Below are positions 49,947 to 58,415 of a DNA stretch of 64,000 nt, piece after piece (the stretch's first letter is position 1; the number at the start of each line of letters is the position of its first letter). Under the pieces are notes generated by a model, which did not search any database, was not told where the DNA came from, and saw only the letters and a program-made list of their open reading frames with translations. Source of the stretch: DATMRF01 sp035566435. Lineage in GTDB: Bacteria > Verrucomicrobiota > Verrucomicrobiia > Limisphaerales > UBA8199. The stretch spans positions 44,212-108,211 of the forward strand of contig DATMRF010000147.1 of assembly GCA_035566435.1 (NCBI GenBank), written 5' to 3'. A program made the position numbers and the translations under genes.

Positions 49947-50525
49947 ATGAAGACGTTGTTAGAAAACCAGCTAGGCTCGGCTCGCTCATGGCCGATGAAC
50001 TTCAAATCAACCGCAGTGGTGTTGTCGCTGCTGGCGTTGGCGGTTGTCTCGCGTGCGCAGGCAACCGACAACCGTACGCCCGACGTGCCCGCCGCCCTGG
50101 CGGTGCCCGACGGCAACAAGGTCCACTTCCACGCGTATGGGGTGGGTGTCCAGATCTACGCCTGGAACGCTACGACCACCAAATGGGTCTTCCTGGCGCC
50201 TGAGGCGACGTTGTTCGACTCGGACGGAAACGTGGTAGGGACCCACTTTTTGGACGTAGCGCTTGGTCTGCCGGAGTGGGAAAGCGACAGCGGCAGCACG
50301 GTCGTGGGGAAACGCATCGCGGCGGCGACTGTGGATGCGACTGCGATTCCGTGGCTTTTGCTGCTGGCCGTGCAAACGTCCGGCCCCGGCATCTTTGCGC
50401 CGACGACCTACGTCCAGCGGGTCAACACGGTGGGAGGGCTCGCGCCGGCAACGCCCGGCACAAGTAACGGCCAGGTGGCCCGTGTGGCGTATGCGGCGGA
50501 ATACTTCTTCTTCCGGGCAGAGTGA
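49947..50525 (+). CDS. Exported DUF3455 protein
   Basis: The 192-residue product has an export signal (MNFKSTAVVLSLLALAVVSR then AQA) and the DUF3455 core: PAALAVPDGNKVHFHAYGVG, VQIYAWNATTTKWVFLAPEA, VGTHFLDVALGLPEWESDSG, TVVGKRIAAATVDATAIPWL and the C-terminal TYVQRVNTVGGLAP. ATG 49947 is used; ATG 49995, right at the signal peptide, may be the true start. The function of the family is not known. Confidence 0.88.
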   Translation: MKTLLENQLGSARSWPMNFKSTAVVLSLLALAVVSRAQATDNRTPDVPAALAVPDGNKVHFHAYGVGVQIYAWNATTTKWVFLAPEATLFDSDGNVVGTHFLDVALGLPEWESDSGSTVVGKRIAAATVDATAIPWLLLLAVQTSGPGIFAPTTYVQRVNTVGGLAPATPGTSNGQVARVAYAAEYFFFRAE

Positions 50526-50604
50526 TTGCTCCCGAACTGCAACCTGCTCGCCGGCCTGCGCCGACGAGCAGGAATTTGCATGAACCAAATGCATTTGATT
50601 GAGC

Positions 50605-50677
50605 GGGGCGGGGACGGCCACGTCCCCGATGATTGCGAGCGGCGGGCGCTTCACGGGGACGTGGCCGTCCCCGCCCC
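50605..50677. repeat. Perfect 23-bp inverted repeat, 27-bp spacer
   Basis: Positions 50605-50627 and 50655-50677 are exact reverse complements. The arms themselves include GGGGACG/CGTCCCC palindromic halves like those at 44513-44530. It is probably a REP/BIME-type element in the 291-bp space between DUF3455 and the next gene. Confidence 0.85.
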
Positions 50678-50816
50678 GATTCAACTTTTCCGTACACGCG
50701 CGACTCGGGAGTGCGTGCCTTCCACCAGCTACCCGCAGCGCTGGAATTCCCGCCGACAGATCCGACCCCGAACCCGGCAGAGTCGGGGGCTCTCCCTTCG
50801 GGTTCGAAAAGTCGCA

Positions 50817-52196
50817 ATGGCCCTCCTCGGCATGATCGTGGGAGTGTGGGTAGCCCCGGGAGCGACTCATTTTCAGACGCTGAGATCTTTCGGTTCGTTA
50901 GCCAACGATGGGCTCAACCCGCAGAGCTCGCTCATCCAGGCGAGCGACGGAGCACTGTACGGAACCACGGCCAAGGGTGGCAGCAACAATGTCGGCACCG
51001 TCTTCAGGCTGCGCATCGACGGGAGCGGGTATAGCATCGTCCACAGCTTTATCACCGATGGACTCGATGGCCAGACACCCTTCGCTGGCCTGCTGGAGGG
51101 CAGCGATGGAGCGCTTTATGGCACGACCTCCTCCGGCGGCACAAACGGTCTGGGCACGGTGTTTAAACTGAACAAGAGCGGCAGCGGCTACGTTGTCCTG
51201 CACCATTTTGGCGGGGTTGGCGACGGGTCTGTTCCGATCGCGTCGTTGGTGGAAGGAAGTGATGGGGCGCTTTATGGCACGACCTCCCAGGGCGGCACGA
51301 ATGGATTTGGGACGGTGTTCAAACTAAACGCGGACGGAAGCGGCTACGCGGCCGTGCACCACTTTGGCGCGAGCGGCGATGGGCAGACTCCCGTGGCCGC
51401 TCTGTTACAGGCGAGCGACGGAGCGCTCTACGGGACGACCCAGTTTGGGGGCGTTTCCAATTACTTCGGCGACCACGGCAGCGGTATAGTCTTCAGAATA
51501 AACAAGGACGGGGGCGGTTACAGTGTTGTGTTCACCTTCACCGGGTTAGGGAATCCAACAGCGGCCTTGGTGGAGGGTAGCGATGGCGCATTGTACGGAA
51601 CGACCATGAACCGCATAGCCGCCAGCGTCGACTTCGGCAGCAACTCTATCGCCTTCAAACTGCAAAAGGACGGTGGCGGCTTTGCCATCCTGACACACTT
51701 TGTCAGGGCGAACACGGGGGTTGGAGGACTAGTGCAGGGCAGCGACGGAGCGCTCTATGGGACGATGGCAATGGGCTATGACTACTTTAACACTTATCCC
51801 GGCATAGTGTTCGCGGTTCACCCGGATGGCAGCGGCTCTAGTCTTTTGCACAGTTTCGATTCCTCCCAGCAAGGCTCGGCCGTTTCGCTGTTGTGCGCTG
51901 GCGACGGGTTGTTTTACGGCACTACCAGCGACGGGGGTGATTTCGGAAAGGGCGCTGTGTTCCGGCTTTGGCCGCCAGAGACTCCTGACCTTCTCGATGT
52001 GTCGCTGTCGGGGAACACGGCTCAATTGCGTTTGGCGGGTGTGGATGGCCAGCGATATCAACTACTGCGCTCGACGGATCTAAGCAATTGGCTGGTTATC
52101 GCTACAATCACAATGCCCATTGGCGGGATGTTTACGAACCTGGACAGTTCATCTCCAGGTACGGCGGCTTATTATCGCGCGGCCTGGATTCCCTGA
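50817..52196 (+). CDS. Exported protein with TIGR03803-type repeats
   Basis: The 459-residue product has an N-terminal signal-like segment (MALLGMIVGVWVAPGATHFQ) and seven tandem repeats of about 50 residues whose core is GSDGALYGTTxxGG (six good, one degenerate), the Gloeo_Verruco repeat of TIGR03803, probably forming a beta propeller. The last 70 residues carry YQLLRSTDLSNWLVIATITM and end YYRAAW, a module shared with three other exported proteins here. The frame is open upstream to 50526 but that part overlaps the inverted repeat and has no signal peptide. Confidence 0.9.
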   Translation: MALLGMIVGVWVAPGATHFQTLRSFGSLANDGLNPQSSLIQASDGALYGTTAKGGSNNVGTVFRLRIDGSGYSIVHSFITDGLDGQTPFAGLLEGSDGALYGTTSSGGTNGLGTVFKLNKSGSGYVVLHHFGGVGDGSVPIASLVEGSDGALYGTTSQGGTNGFGTVFKLNADGSGYAAVHHFGASGDGQTPVAALLQASDGALYGTTQFGGVSNYFGDHGSGIVFRINKDGGGYSVVFTFTGLGNPTAALVEGSDGALYGTTMNRIAASVDFGSNSIAFKLQKDGGGFAILTHFVRANTGVGGLVQGSDGALYGTMAMGYDYFNTYPGIVFAVHPDGSGSSLLHSFDSSQQGSAVSLLCAGDGLFYGTTSDGGDFGKGAVFRLWPPETPDLLDVSLSGNTAQLRLAGVDGQRYQLLRSTDLSNWLVIATITMPIGGMFTNLDSSSPGTAAYYRAAWIP

Positions 52197-52212
52197 CGCG
52201 CTTAAGAGCCCT

Positions 52213-53364
52213 ATGAAAACTCGAGATCTGCGTTTGTCGCTCGCCTCGTTGGGCGCGGCATTCGCCTTCAGCAACGTTACTATCGGCCAAGTCTGGCTTC
52301 AAACCAGCGCGCCGATGACCAACTGGAGTTCGGTTTCCTGCTCGGCCGACGGCAGCAAACTGGTGGCGGTCGTCGGAGGCTTGGAAGGGCAGATTTTTGC
52401 ATCGACCAACTCGGGTTTGACGTGGAACCCAACTTCAGCGTCGCTGACCAATTGGGCTGCGGTGGCATCTTCGGCGGATGGTAATAACCTGTTGGCGGCG
52501 GTTGGGTACCCCGAAGGCGCAATCTATCTCTCCACGAATGGAGGCGCGCTATGGACGCCGGCAACTGCTCCCATCCAAGCCTGGCAGGCTGTCGCCTCTT
52601 CGGCCGATGGGGCCACGTTGGCCGCGGCGGGGTTCGGCCCTATCTATGTTTCTCACGACTGGGGAGGCACCTGGACCCCGACGAGCTTCCCTTACAAACT
52701 CTGGAACTCTCTCGCAATGTCGGCCGATGGCACCAGGCTGGTCGGTGGCGCCATGATTGACCGGCTGTACAGCGCCGCAGTCTCCGCGACCAACTGGAAC
52801 CAGAGCCAGCCGACGAGCACGAATTGGACCGTGACGGCCTCCGCCGACGGCACCCGGTTTGCCGCTGCCGCGAACCCGGGACCGCTCCTTCTTTCCACCG
52901 ATTCGGGCGTTACCTGGACACCATCGGCGGCGCCGGGTTTCGGTTGGGACGCCGTCGCGTGTTCGGCAGACGGCAACACGCTCGTTGCCGCTACCTTTTG
53001 GCAAATTTACTTGTCCTTGGACGGGGGCGCCACCTGGACCAATACCGCGGCCCCGTCGCTAAACTGGCGTGCGCTGGCCTCCTCGGCGGACGGCAACAAA
53101 CTCGTCGCGATTTCGATCAACGGCGGTATTTACATTTGGCAAGCCACCCCGGCGCCCGTGCTGACCCTTTCGCCTTCGGGCAGCAACGTGCTCCTTTCCT
53201 GGACTGTGCCGTCTATAGATTTCGCGTTGCAGCAGAACTCCAGTTTGAACACCCCGAACTGGACGGACGTGCCGACAACGCCCGCGCTGAATTTCACAAC
53301 CCTGCGATCCCAGGTAGTGGTGTTACAGACGAAGACCAGCCTCTTTTATCGGCTCAAGCACTAA
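52213..53364 (+). CDS. Exported BNR/sialidase-like propeller protein
   Basis: The 383-residue product starts with a signal peptide (MKTRDLRLSLASLGAAFAFS) and has seven repeats of the type SSADGxxLxA...xIYxSTxxGxTWxP, with Ser/Asp-box-like xSxDxGxTW motifs (STNSGLTW, SHDWGGTW, STDSGVTW, SLDGGATW). Such repeats form BNR beta propellers. The C-terminus has FALQQNSSLNTPNWTDVPTT and ends LFYRLKH, again the shared module. It starts 16 nt after the previous gene, so the two are likely cotranscribed. Confidence 0.9.
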   Translation: MKTRDLRLSLASLGAAFAFSNVTIGQVWLQTSAPMTNWSSVSCSADGSKLVAVVGGLEGQIFASTNSGLTWNPTSASLTNWAAVASSADGNNLLAAVGYPEGAIYLSTNGGALWTPATAPIQAWQAVASSADGATLAAAGFGPIYVSHDWGGTWTPTSFPYKLWNSLAMSADGTRLVGGAMIDRLYSAAVSATNWNQSQPTSTNWTVTASADGTRFAAAANPGPLLLSTDSGVTWTPSAAPGFGWDAVACSADGNTLVAATFWQIYLSLDGGATWTNTAAPSLNWRALASSADGNKLVAISINGGIYIWQATPAPVLTLSPSGSNVLLSWTVPSIDFALQQNSSLNTPNWTDVPTTPALNFTTLRSQVVVLQTKTSLFYRLKH

Positions 53365-53893
53365 CCGCAAAGCAGCAATAATTCTGCCCTAATCATTCCG
53401 CCCTGGCCCGTTCTTCGCGTCTTTTACGCGCCGGTCTGAACCTGGTTCGGATAAACCTCCATTCTCACGAGGGCTTCCAGGATAGGCGCGAATGCGGCAG
53501 TGGCGAGGCGATCAGCTTCCAGAAGTGAGTCGGGGAAGCCCGGCCCGAGTGGATCAGAATCCTCCCCCACACGTGAAGTTTAGGCGCGCGTAACCGGCGC
53601 GGTTTGACCCGGCCGGAGCGTGGACGTCTAAAGCGGTTGTTGGTCATCAGGCATTCCTTTCGGCATTTATCTGTTAGAGTCATGAAGCCCGGGTTAGGTT
53701 CCCCGACCGCACCGACCATCAGAGGTTCAGATTTCACCGTGGGATGGACGTTTGCGTTTGATTACCGGTCCTTGCGGCTCAAAAAAGTCGGGAACCTTTT
53801 GCGGGACGCTGCCTCTCACTCTTGAAACCAAGTTGAACACTGGAACCAGAACCCCGGAGCCGAACCGATCTGGGGAGCCGAAAGAAGCACCAC
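53365..53893. other. 529-bp spacer without a supported gene
   Basis: Short frames on both strands exist but have no protein-like composition or family match. The region is GC-rich, with GTGAAGTTTAGGCGCGCG-type sequence and no obvious repeats. It separates the propeller gene from the large TIGR03118/CHRD gene, so the latter probably has its own promoter. Confidence 0.5.
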
Positions 53894-56800
53894 ATGAAAA
53901 ACTTGCTAAACTACGACGCGTCAACGAATCGACGGAACAAGTCCTCTGCTCCCAAACGAGAATTTTTCGCCCACATCATCGCAGTCGTTGCCGCTACCCT
54001 CTGCTTTGCTTTGTTGCCGCGGTGGGCGGAGGGGCAGAATGCTTACCTTCAGCATAATCTTGTCTCCGACCTTCCCGGGTTGGCCGACAACACAGATACC
54101 AACCTGCTAAATCCGTGGGGGATTGCGCTCAACGCCAACAGCCCATTCTGGATCTCGGCCAATCACGCCGGGTTATCAACACTTTACAACGGTAGTGGCA
54201 CGCCCCAAGCACTCATTGTTAATATCCCACCCCCCCCCAGCGGCGTGCCCCCGGCGGCTCCCACGGGAATCGTTTTCAACGGCACGCCGGGGTTCCCGGT
54301 CGCTCCCGGCGCCCCGGCCCACTTCATTTTTGCCACGGAGGATGGGACTATCGTGGGCTGGAACACGGGAACCAATGCGGTGCTAAAAGTGGACAACTCG
54401 GCGTCGGGCACTGTTTACAAGGGGCTGGCGATGGGCACTAACAGCACCGGGACTTTCATTTACGCCGCGGATTTCCACAACGGAAAGGTCGATGTTTTCG
54501 ATACCAACTACAGCGCGGCTACTTTGACAGGCACCTTCAGCGATCCCAGCATTCCGGCCGGTTTCGCTCCTTTTGGCATCCAAAACGTGGACGGGCGATT
54601 ATATGTCGCCTACGCGAAGCAGGATGCTGTCAAACACGACGATGTGCCGGGGCCGGGCAACGGGTATGTAAACATTTTTGATACCAGCGGCGTGCTGGTC
54701 GGAAGGTTCGCGTCCGCTGGAGCGCTCGATTCACCGTGGGGCATCGTCAAAGCGCCGGTGGGGTTCGGTCCCTTCGGCGGCGACTTGCTCATCGGCAATT
54801 TCGGCGACGGACGGATCAACGCTTTTGACCTGGCGACTGCCATTTTGCAAGGGCCTTTGAACGACACAAACGGGGTTCCGCTGTTCATCGATGGCCTCTG
54901 GGGCCTTGCGTTCGGGAATGGCGGAAACGGCGGTGACCGCCAGAAGCTCTATTTTACGGCCGGCATCGCAGGTCCCGGCGCGATCGAAGACCACGGGTTA
55001 TTCGGGAGTCTTTCGGCGGCATTTCCGGCGCTCACGCTGGGCGCTTCCTACCTCCAACATAACCTGGTTTCCGACCTGCCTGGACTGGCTGACCACACCG
55101 ACACCAACCTTCTGAATCCGTGGGGGATTTCCTTCAGCGCCACCAGTCCGTTCTGGATTTCCGACAATCATGCGGGGGTTTCGACCCTGTATAACAGCAG
55201 CGGCACACCACAGAGCCTGATTGTCACTATCCCACCGCCGACGGGTGGCACGCCGCCGGCCGCGCCGAGCGGGACGATCTTCAACGGCACCACCAACTTC
55301 ATTGTGTCGGGCACGACGCCGGCACATTTTATTTTCTCGACTGAGGATGGCACCATCGCCGCCTGGGCCAGCGGGTCCACCGCAGTGCTGAAGGCCGACA
55401 ATTCGGCTGCGGGAGCCGTCTACAAAGGACTCGCCTCAGGCAGCATTTCGGGCAGCAACTACTTGTACGCAACCGATTTCCACAACGGGAGAATCGATGT
55501 GTTCAATGCCAGCTTTGCCCCTGCGGCGCTGTCCGGTTCCTTTGCTGATGCCACCATCCCCGCCGGTTACGCGCCGTTCAACATTCAAAATATCGGCGGC
55601 GAGCTTTACGTTACGTATGCATTGCAAGGTCCGGGCGCGCACGACGACGCTTCCGGTCCGGGCCACGGTTATGTGAATGTCTTTGATACCAGCGGTCATA
55701 TGCTCCAGCGACTTGCTTCGGCTGGCGTGCTCAACTCGCCCTGGGGTATCGCTAAGGCGCCCGCAGGTTTTGGCGGATTCGCGGGGGATTTGCTGGTTGG
55801 CAACTTCGGGGACGGACGCATCAACGCGTTCAATCCGACCAACGGCGTTTGGCTCGGCACCGTCAACGACACGAATGGCATCCCGGTTTCGATCCAGGGT
55901 TTGTGGGCGCTCGCGTTCGGCAACGGCGGCAGCGGAGGCGAAACGCACACGCTCTACTTCACCGCTGGGCTTAACGGCGAAAATGACGGCCTGTTCGGCA
56001 GCCTGGCGCCGGTGATGCCGGTCTTGACGAGCATCGCCGATAAGGGACTCTTTGCTGCGCTGAATTGGGCCGGCGGCAGTGGCACCTTCCTCCTTCAGAA
56101 AAAGGCCAGTCTGTCCGATTCCAATTGGCTCGACGTGCTGACCACGCAGAACCGCGCGATGACGGCCGCCAAGGATACTTTGAGTGGCTTCTTGCGGTTG
56201 CAAGCACAGGCGACCAACACGGTCCTGCCGTTCACCGTGCTGCTCAGTGGAGCGGCGGAAAACCCGCCGGTTACTTCCGCCGGTACCGGCGTCGGCACGC
56301 TCACTATCGAAGGCAGCAACCTCACCTACAATGTTAACTTTTCAGGTTTGTCCTCAGCGGCGATAGCCGGCCACATCCACGCCCCCGCGGCCGCGACGAA
56401 CAACGCGGGAGTGGTTATTCCTTTCAGCGTCCCCGCCGCAATGTCGGGGACGATTTCCGGGTCTACGACCTTAACTCCCGATTTGGTGGCCGATATTGTC
56501 AATGGGTTGGCTTACGTCAACGTCCATACGGGGAACAATCCTGGTGGCGAAATCCGGGGTCAGATTGTGCCGCTGCGGATCGCCATGACACTCAATGGCG
56601 CTTCCGAGGTCCCGGCCGTAAACACACCTGCCACCGCCACCGGTTCGCTGACTCTGGTCGGCAACGAGCTGTATTACGACATCAGCTACTCGGGACTCCA
56701 GGGGCCCGCCACCGCTTCCCACATCCACGGGCCGGCTGACCCCACCTTACCGGCAGGTGTGATCATCCCGCTCAATACGCCTACCGGCACTTCCGGCAAC

Positions 56801-57277
56801 ATTTCCGGGACGGTCTTCGTTAATCCAACTAACATGGCTTACCTCCTGGCCGGGCTCACCTATATCAACATCCATACCACGTCGAATGCCTCGGGCGAGA
56901 TCCGCGGCCAGATTTATCCTTCTCAGTTCGGTGCGGCCATGAGCGGTGCGAACGAAGTCGGGCCGACGGCTTCCCCTGGCACCGGCACGGGCTCGATGAC
57001 GATCCTCAACAGCACGCTGACCTACAACATCACATTTACGAACCTGTTGTCACCCGCTACCGTGGCCCATATCCACGGACCTGCCACAACGTCGCAAAAC
57101 GCGGGAGTCTTGATCCCATTCAGCCCGCCTGCAGCCAGTTCAGGCACGATTTCCGGCACCGCGGCTCTGACCTCCCAACAACTCTTGGATATCGTGTCCG
57201 GCTTGACCTACGCCAACATCCACACCACGAACTACCCCGGCGGCGAGATCCGGGGCCAGCTTCTGCCGCGTAACTGA
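53894..57277 (+). CDS. Large exported protein: two TIGR03118-type propellers and three CHRD domains
   Basis: The 1127-residue product has a signal segment (about 25-48: AHIIAVVAATLCFALLPRWA), two tandem TIGR03118-type domains (about 49-375 and 386-710; each opens YLQHNLVSDLPGLADxTDTN and contains DFHNGxxDVF and NFGDGRINAF), a spacer with FLLQKKASLSDSNWLDV, and three CHRD domains (about 779-893, 894-1010, 1013-1127) with AGHIHAPA, ASHIHGPA, VAHIHGPA and GEIRGQ motifs. CHRD domains may bind metal through the His pairs. The protein is probably surface-associated. Confidence 0.92.
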   Translation: MKNLLNYDASTNRRNKSSAPKREFFAHIIAVVAATLCFALLPRWAEGQNAYLQHNLVSDLPGLADNTDTNLLNPWGIALNANSPFWISANHAGLSTLYNGSGTPQALIVNIPPPPSGVPPAAPTGIVFNGTPGFPVAPGAPAHFIFATEDGTIVGWNTGTNAVLKVDNSASGTVYKGLAMGTNSTGTFIYAADFHNGKVDVFDTNYSAATLTGTFSDPSIPAGFAPFGIQNVDGRLYVAYAKQDAVKHDDVPGPGNGYVNIFDTSGVLVGRFASAGALDSPWGIVKAPVGFGPFGGDLLIGNFGDGRINAFDLATAILQGPLNDTNGVPLFIDGLWGLAFGNGGNGGDRQKLYFTAGIAGPGAIEDHGLFGSLSAAFPALTLGASYLQHNLVSDLPGLADHTDTNLLNPWGISFSATSPFWISDNHAGVSTLYNSSGTPQSLIVTIPPPTGGTPPAAPSGTIFNGTTNFIVSGTTPAHFIFSTEDGTIAAWASGSTAVLKADNSAAGAVYKGLASGSISGSNYLYATDFHNGRIDVFNASFAPAALSGSFADATIPAGYAPFNIQNIGGELYVTYALQGPGAHDDASGPGHGYVNVFDTSGHMLQRLASAGVLNSPWGIAKAPAGFGGFAGDLLVGNFGDGRINAFNPTNGVWLGTVNDTNGIPVSIQGLWALAFGNGGSGGETHTLYFTAGLNGENDGLFGSLAPVMPVLTSIADKGLFAALNWAGGSGTFLLQKKASLSDSNWLDVLTTQNRAMTAAKDTLSGFLRLQAQATNTVLPFTVLLSGAAENPPVTSAGTGVGTLTIEGSNLTYNVNFSGLSSAAIAGHIHAPAAATNNAGVVIPFSVPAAMSGTISGSTTLTPDLVADIVNGLAYVNVHTGNNPGGEIRGQIVPLRIAMTLNGASEVPAVNTPATATGSLTLVGNELYYDISYSGLQGPATASHIHGPADPTLPAGVIIPLNTPTGTSGNISGTVFVNPTNMAYLLAGLTYINIHTTSNASGEIRGQIYPSQFGAAMSGANEVGPTASPGTGTGSMTILNSTLTYNITFTNLLSPATVAHIHGPATTSQNAGVLIPFSPPAASSGTISGTAALTSQQLLDIVSGLTYANIHTTNYPGGEIRGQLLPRN

Positions 57278-57390
57278 GATGGCCTTCAGGCTCATTGAAT
57301 CGCTAACGCAACCGGCGCGAAACCGATGCTACCGGAAGAAGAGTGGCGTGTAGATGGCGAACGGCAGACGCCGGTTGCGCTGAGTGATTC

Positions 57391-58269
57391 ATGGCCGCGA
57401 CTCCCAATGATTTGGTCCTGTTCGTCGGCCGGTTCCACCCGTTGCTGGTGCACTTGCCGATCGGCGTTCTGGCCTTGGTCGGCACGCTTGAACTCCTGGC
57501 CAGATGGCCACGGTTCAAAACTCCAGCTCAGAATAGCGGGTTGATGCTCGGGCTTGCCGCGACAGGCGCAGTAGCGTCGGCTTTCTGTGGCTGGCTGTTA
57601 TCGCAATCCGGGGATTACGACGCTGAGCTTCTGCGCTGGCACAAATGGGCCGGGTTCTCGCTCGCCGCGGCTTGCATTGCGACGTTGCTGGTCAACCTCT
57701 CCGGGCGGTTGCGGGCCTACCGACTGTGCCTCGCTGCTACACTGGCTTTGCTGGTCGTCACCGGTCACTTCGGCGCGTCGATTACCCACGGACGCGACTT
57801 TCTCACCCATTACGCTCCCGGCCCGCTTCGGCGGCTGTTGGGTGGGTCGCCGGTCCGCGCCGCGACCCCTGCGGTCCCGGCCGACCCGTTGCAGCGGCGC
57901 GTGTTCGCGGACGTCATCCAGCCCATTCTGCGGCAACGATGCTGGGCCTGCCACTCCGCCGAAAAGCAAAAAGCAAATCTCCGCCTGGACGGTCTCGAGG
58001 GAATGCTCAAAGGTGGCAAGAACGGGCCGGCGCTCGTCGTCGGCAAAGCGAGCGAAAGCCCGATGCTCCAACGGCTGCTGCTCCCGCTGGATGACGACGA
58101 CCACATGCCGCCGAACGGCAAACCACAACCCGCTACGGCTCAAATCAACCTGCTCCAGTGGTGGATTAACGCCGGCACCCCGACGAACGGCCTGGTCGGC
58201 GACGTGCCGGGCGGTGAAGAGCTCCAGCGCCTCCTCGGCGTTGGCACAGGAGCGGCCACGCCGCATTGA
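57391..58269 (+). CDS. DUF2231-like membrane protein with C-terminal c-type cytochrome
   Basis: The 292-residue product has four membrane segments in its first 140 residues (FHPLLVHLPIGVLALVGTLE, LGLAATGAVASAFCGWLLSQ, GFSLAAACIATLLVNLSG, LAATLALLVVTGHFGASI), resembling DUF2231, and a periplasmic domain with one haem site CWACH and SEKQKANLRLDGLEGMLKGG, DDDDHMPPNGKPQ, the PSCyt1 pattern of planctomycetal and verrucomicrobial cytochromes. The His pairs LLVHLP and RWHKW may bind haem in the membrane. Confidence 0.88.
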   Translation: MAATPNDLVLFVGRFHPLLVHLPIGVLALVGTLELLARWPRFKTPAQNSGLMLGLAATGAVASAFCGWLLSQSGDYDAELLRWHKWAGFSLAAACIATLLVNLSGRLRAYRLCLAATLALLVVTGHFGASITHGRDFLTHYAPGPLRRLLGGSPVRAATPAVPADPLQRRVFADVIQPILRQRCWACHSAEKQKANLRLDGLEGMLKGGKNGPALVVGKASESPMLQRLLLPLDDDDHMPPNGKPQPATAQINLLQWWINAGTPTNGLVGDVPGGEELQRLLGVGTGAATPH

Positions 58270-58336
58270 CCGCACCTCGAGAGCAAGGAAGGGCCTCTGC
58301 TGAAACAGCACAGATTGGTCCCGCGCAGCAAGCAGA

Positions 58337-58390
58337 CTCCTCCTCATCCTCCTCCTCATCCCCTTCCTCATTCTCTTCCTCGTCCTCAAT
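58337..58390 (+). repeat. CTC-rich pyrimidine tract upstream of the DUF2252 gene
   Basis: TCCTCATCC/TTCCTCATTC-type units run through this stretch. They encode only Ser/Phe runs if read, so the DUF2252 start is placed after it. Similar tracts are at 22149 and 59876. Confidence 0.7.
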
Positions 58391-58415
58391 CCGCTATTCA
58401 TTGTTTGATGACCCT

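Noticed and set aside
53465..53737. 90-codon minus-strand frame
   Set aside because: Basic, low-order composition with no recognisable motif; not enough to call a gene.
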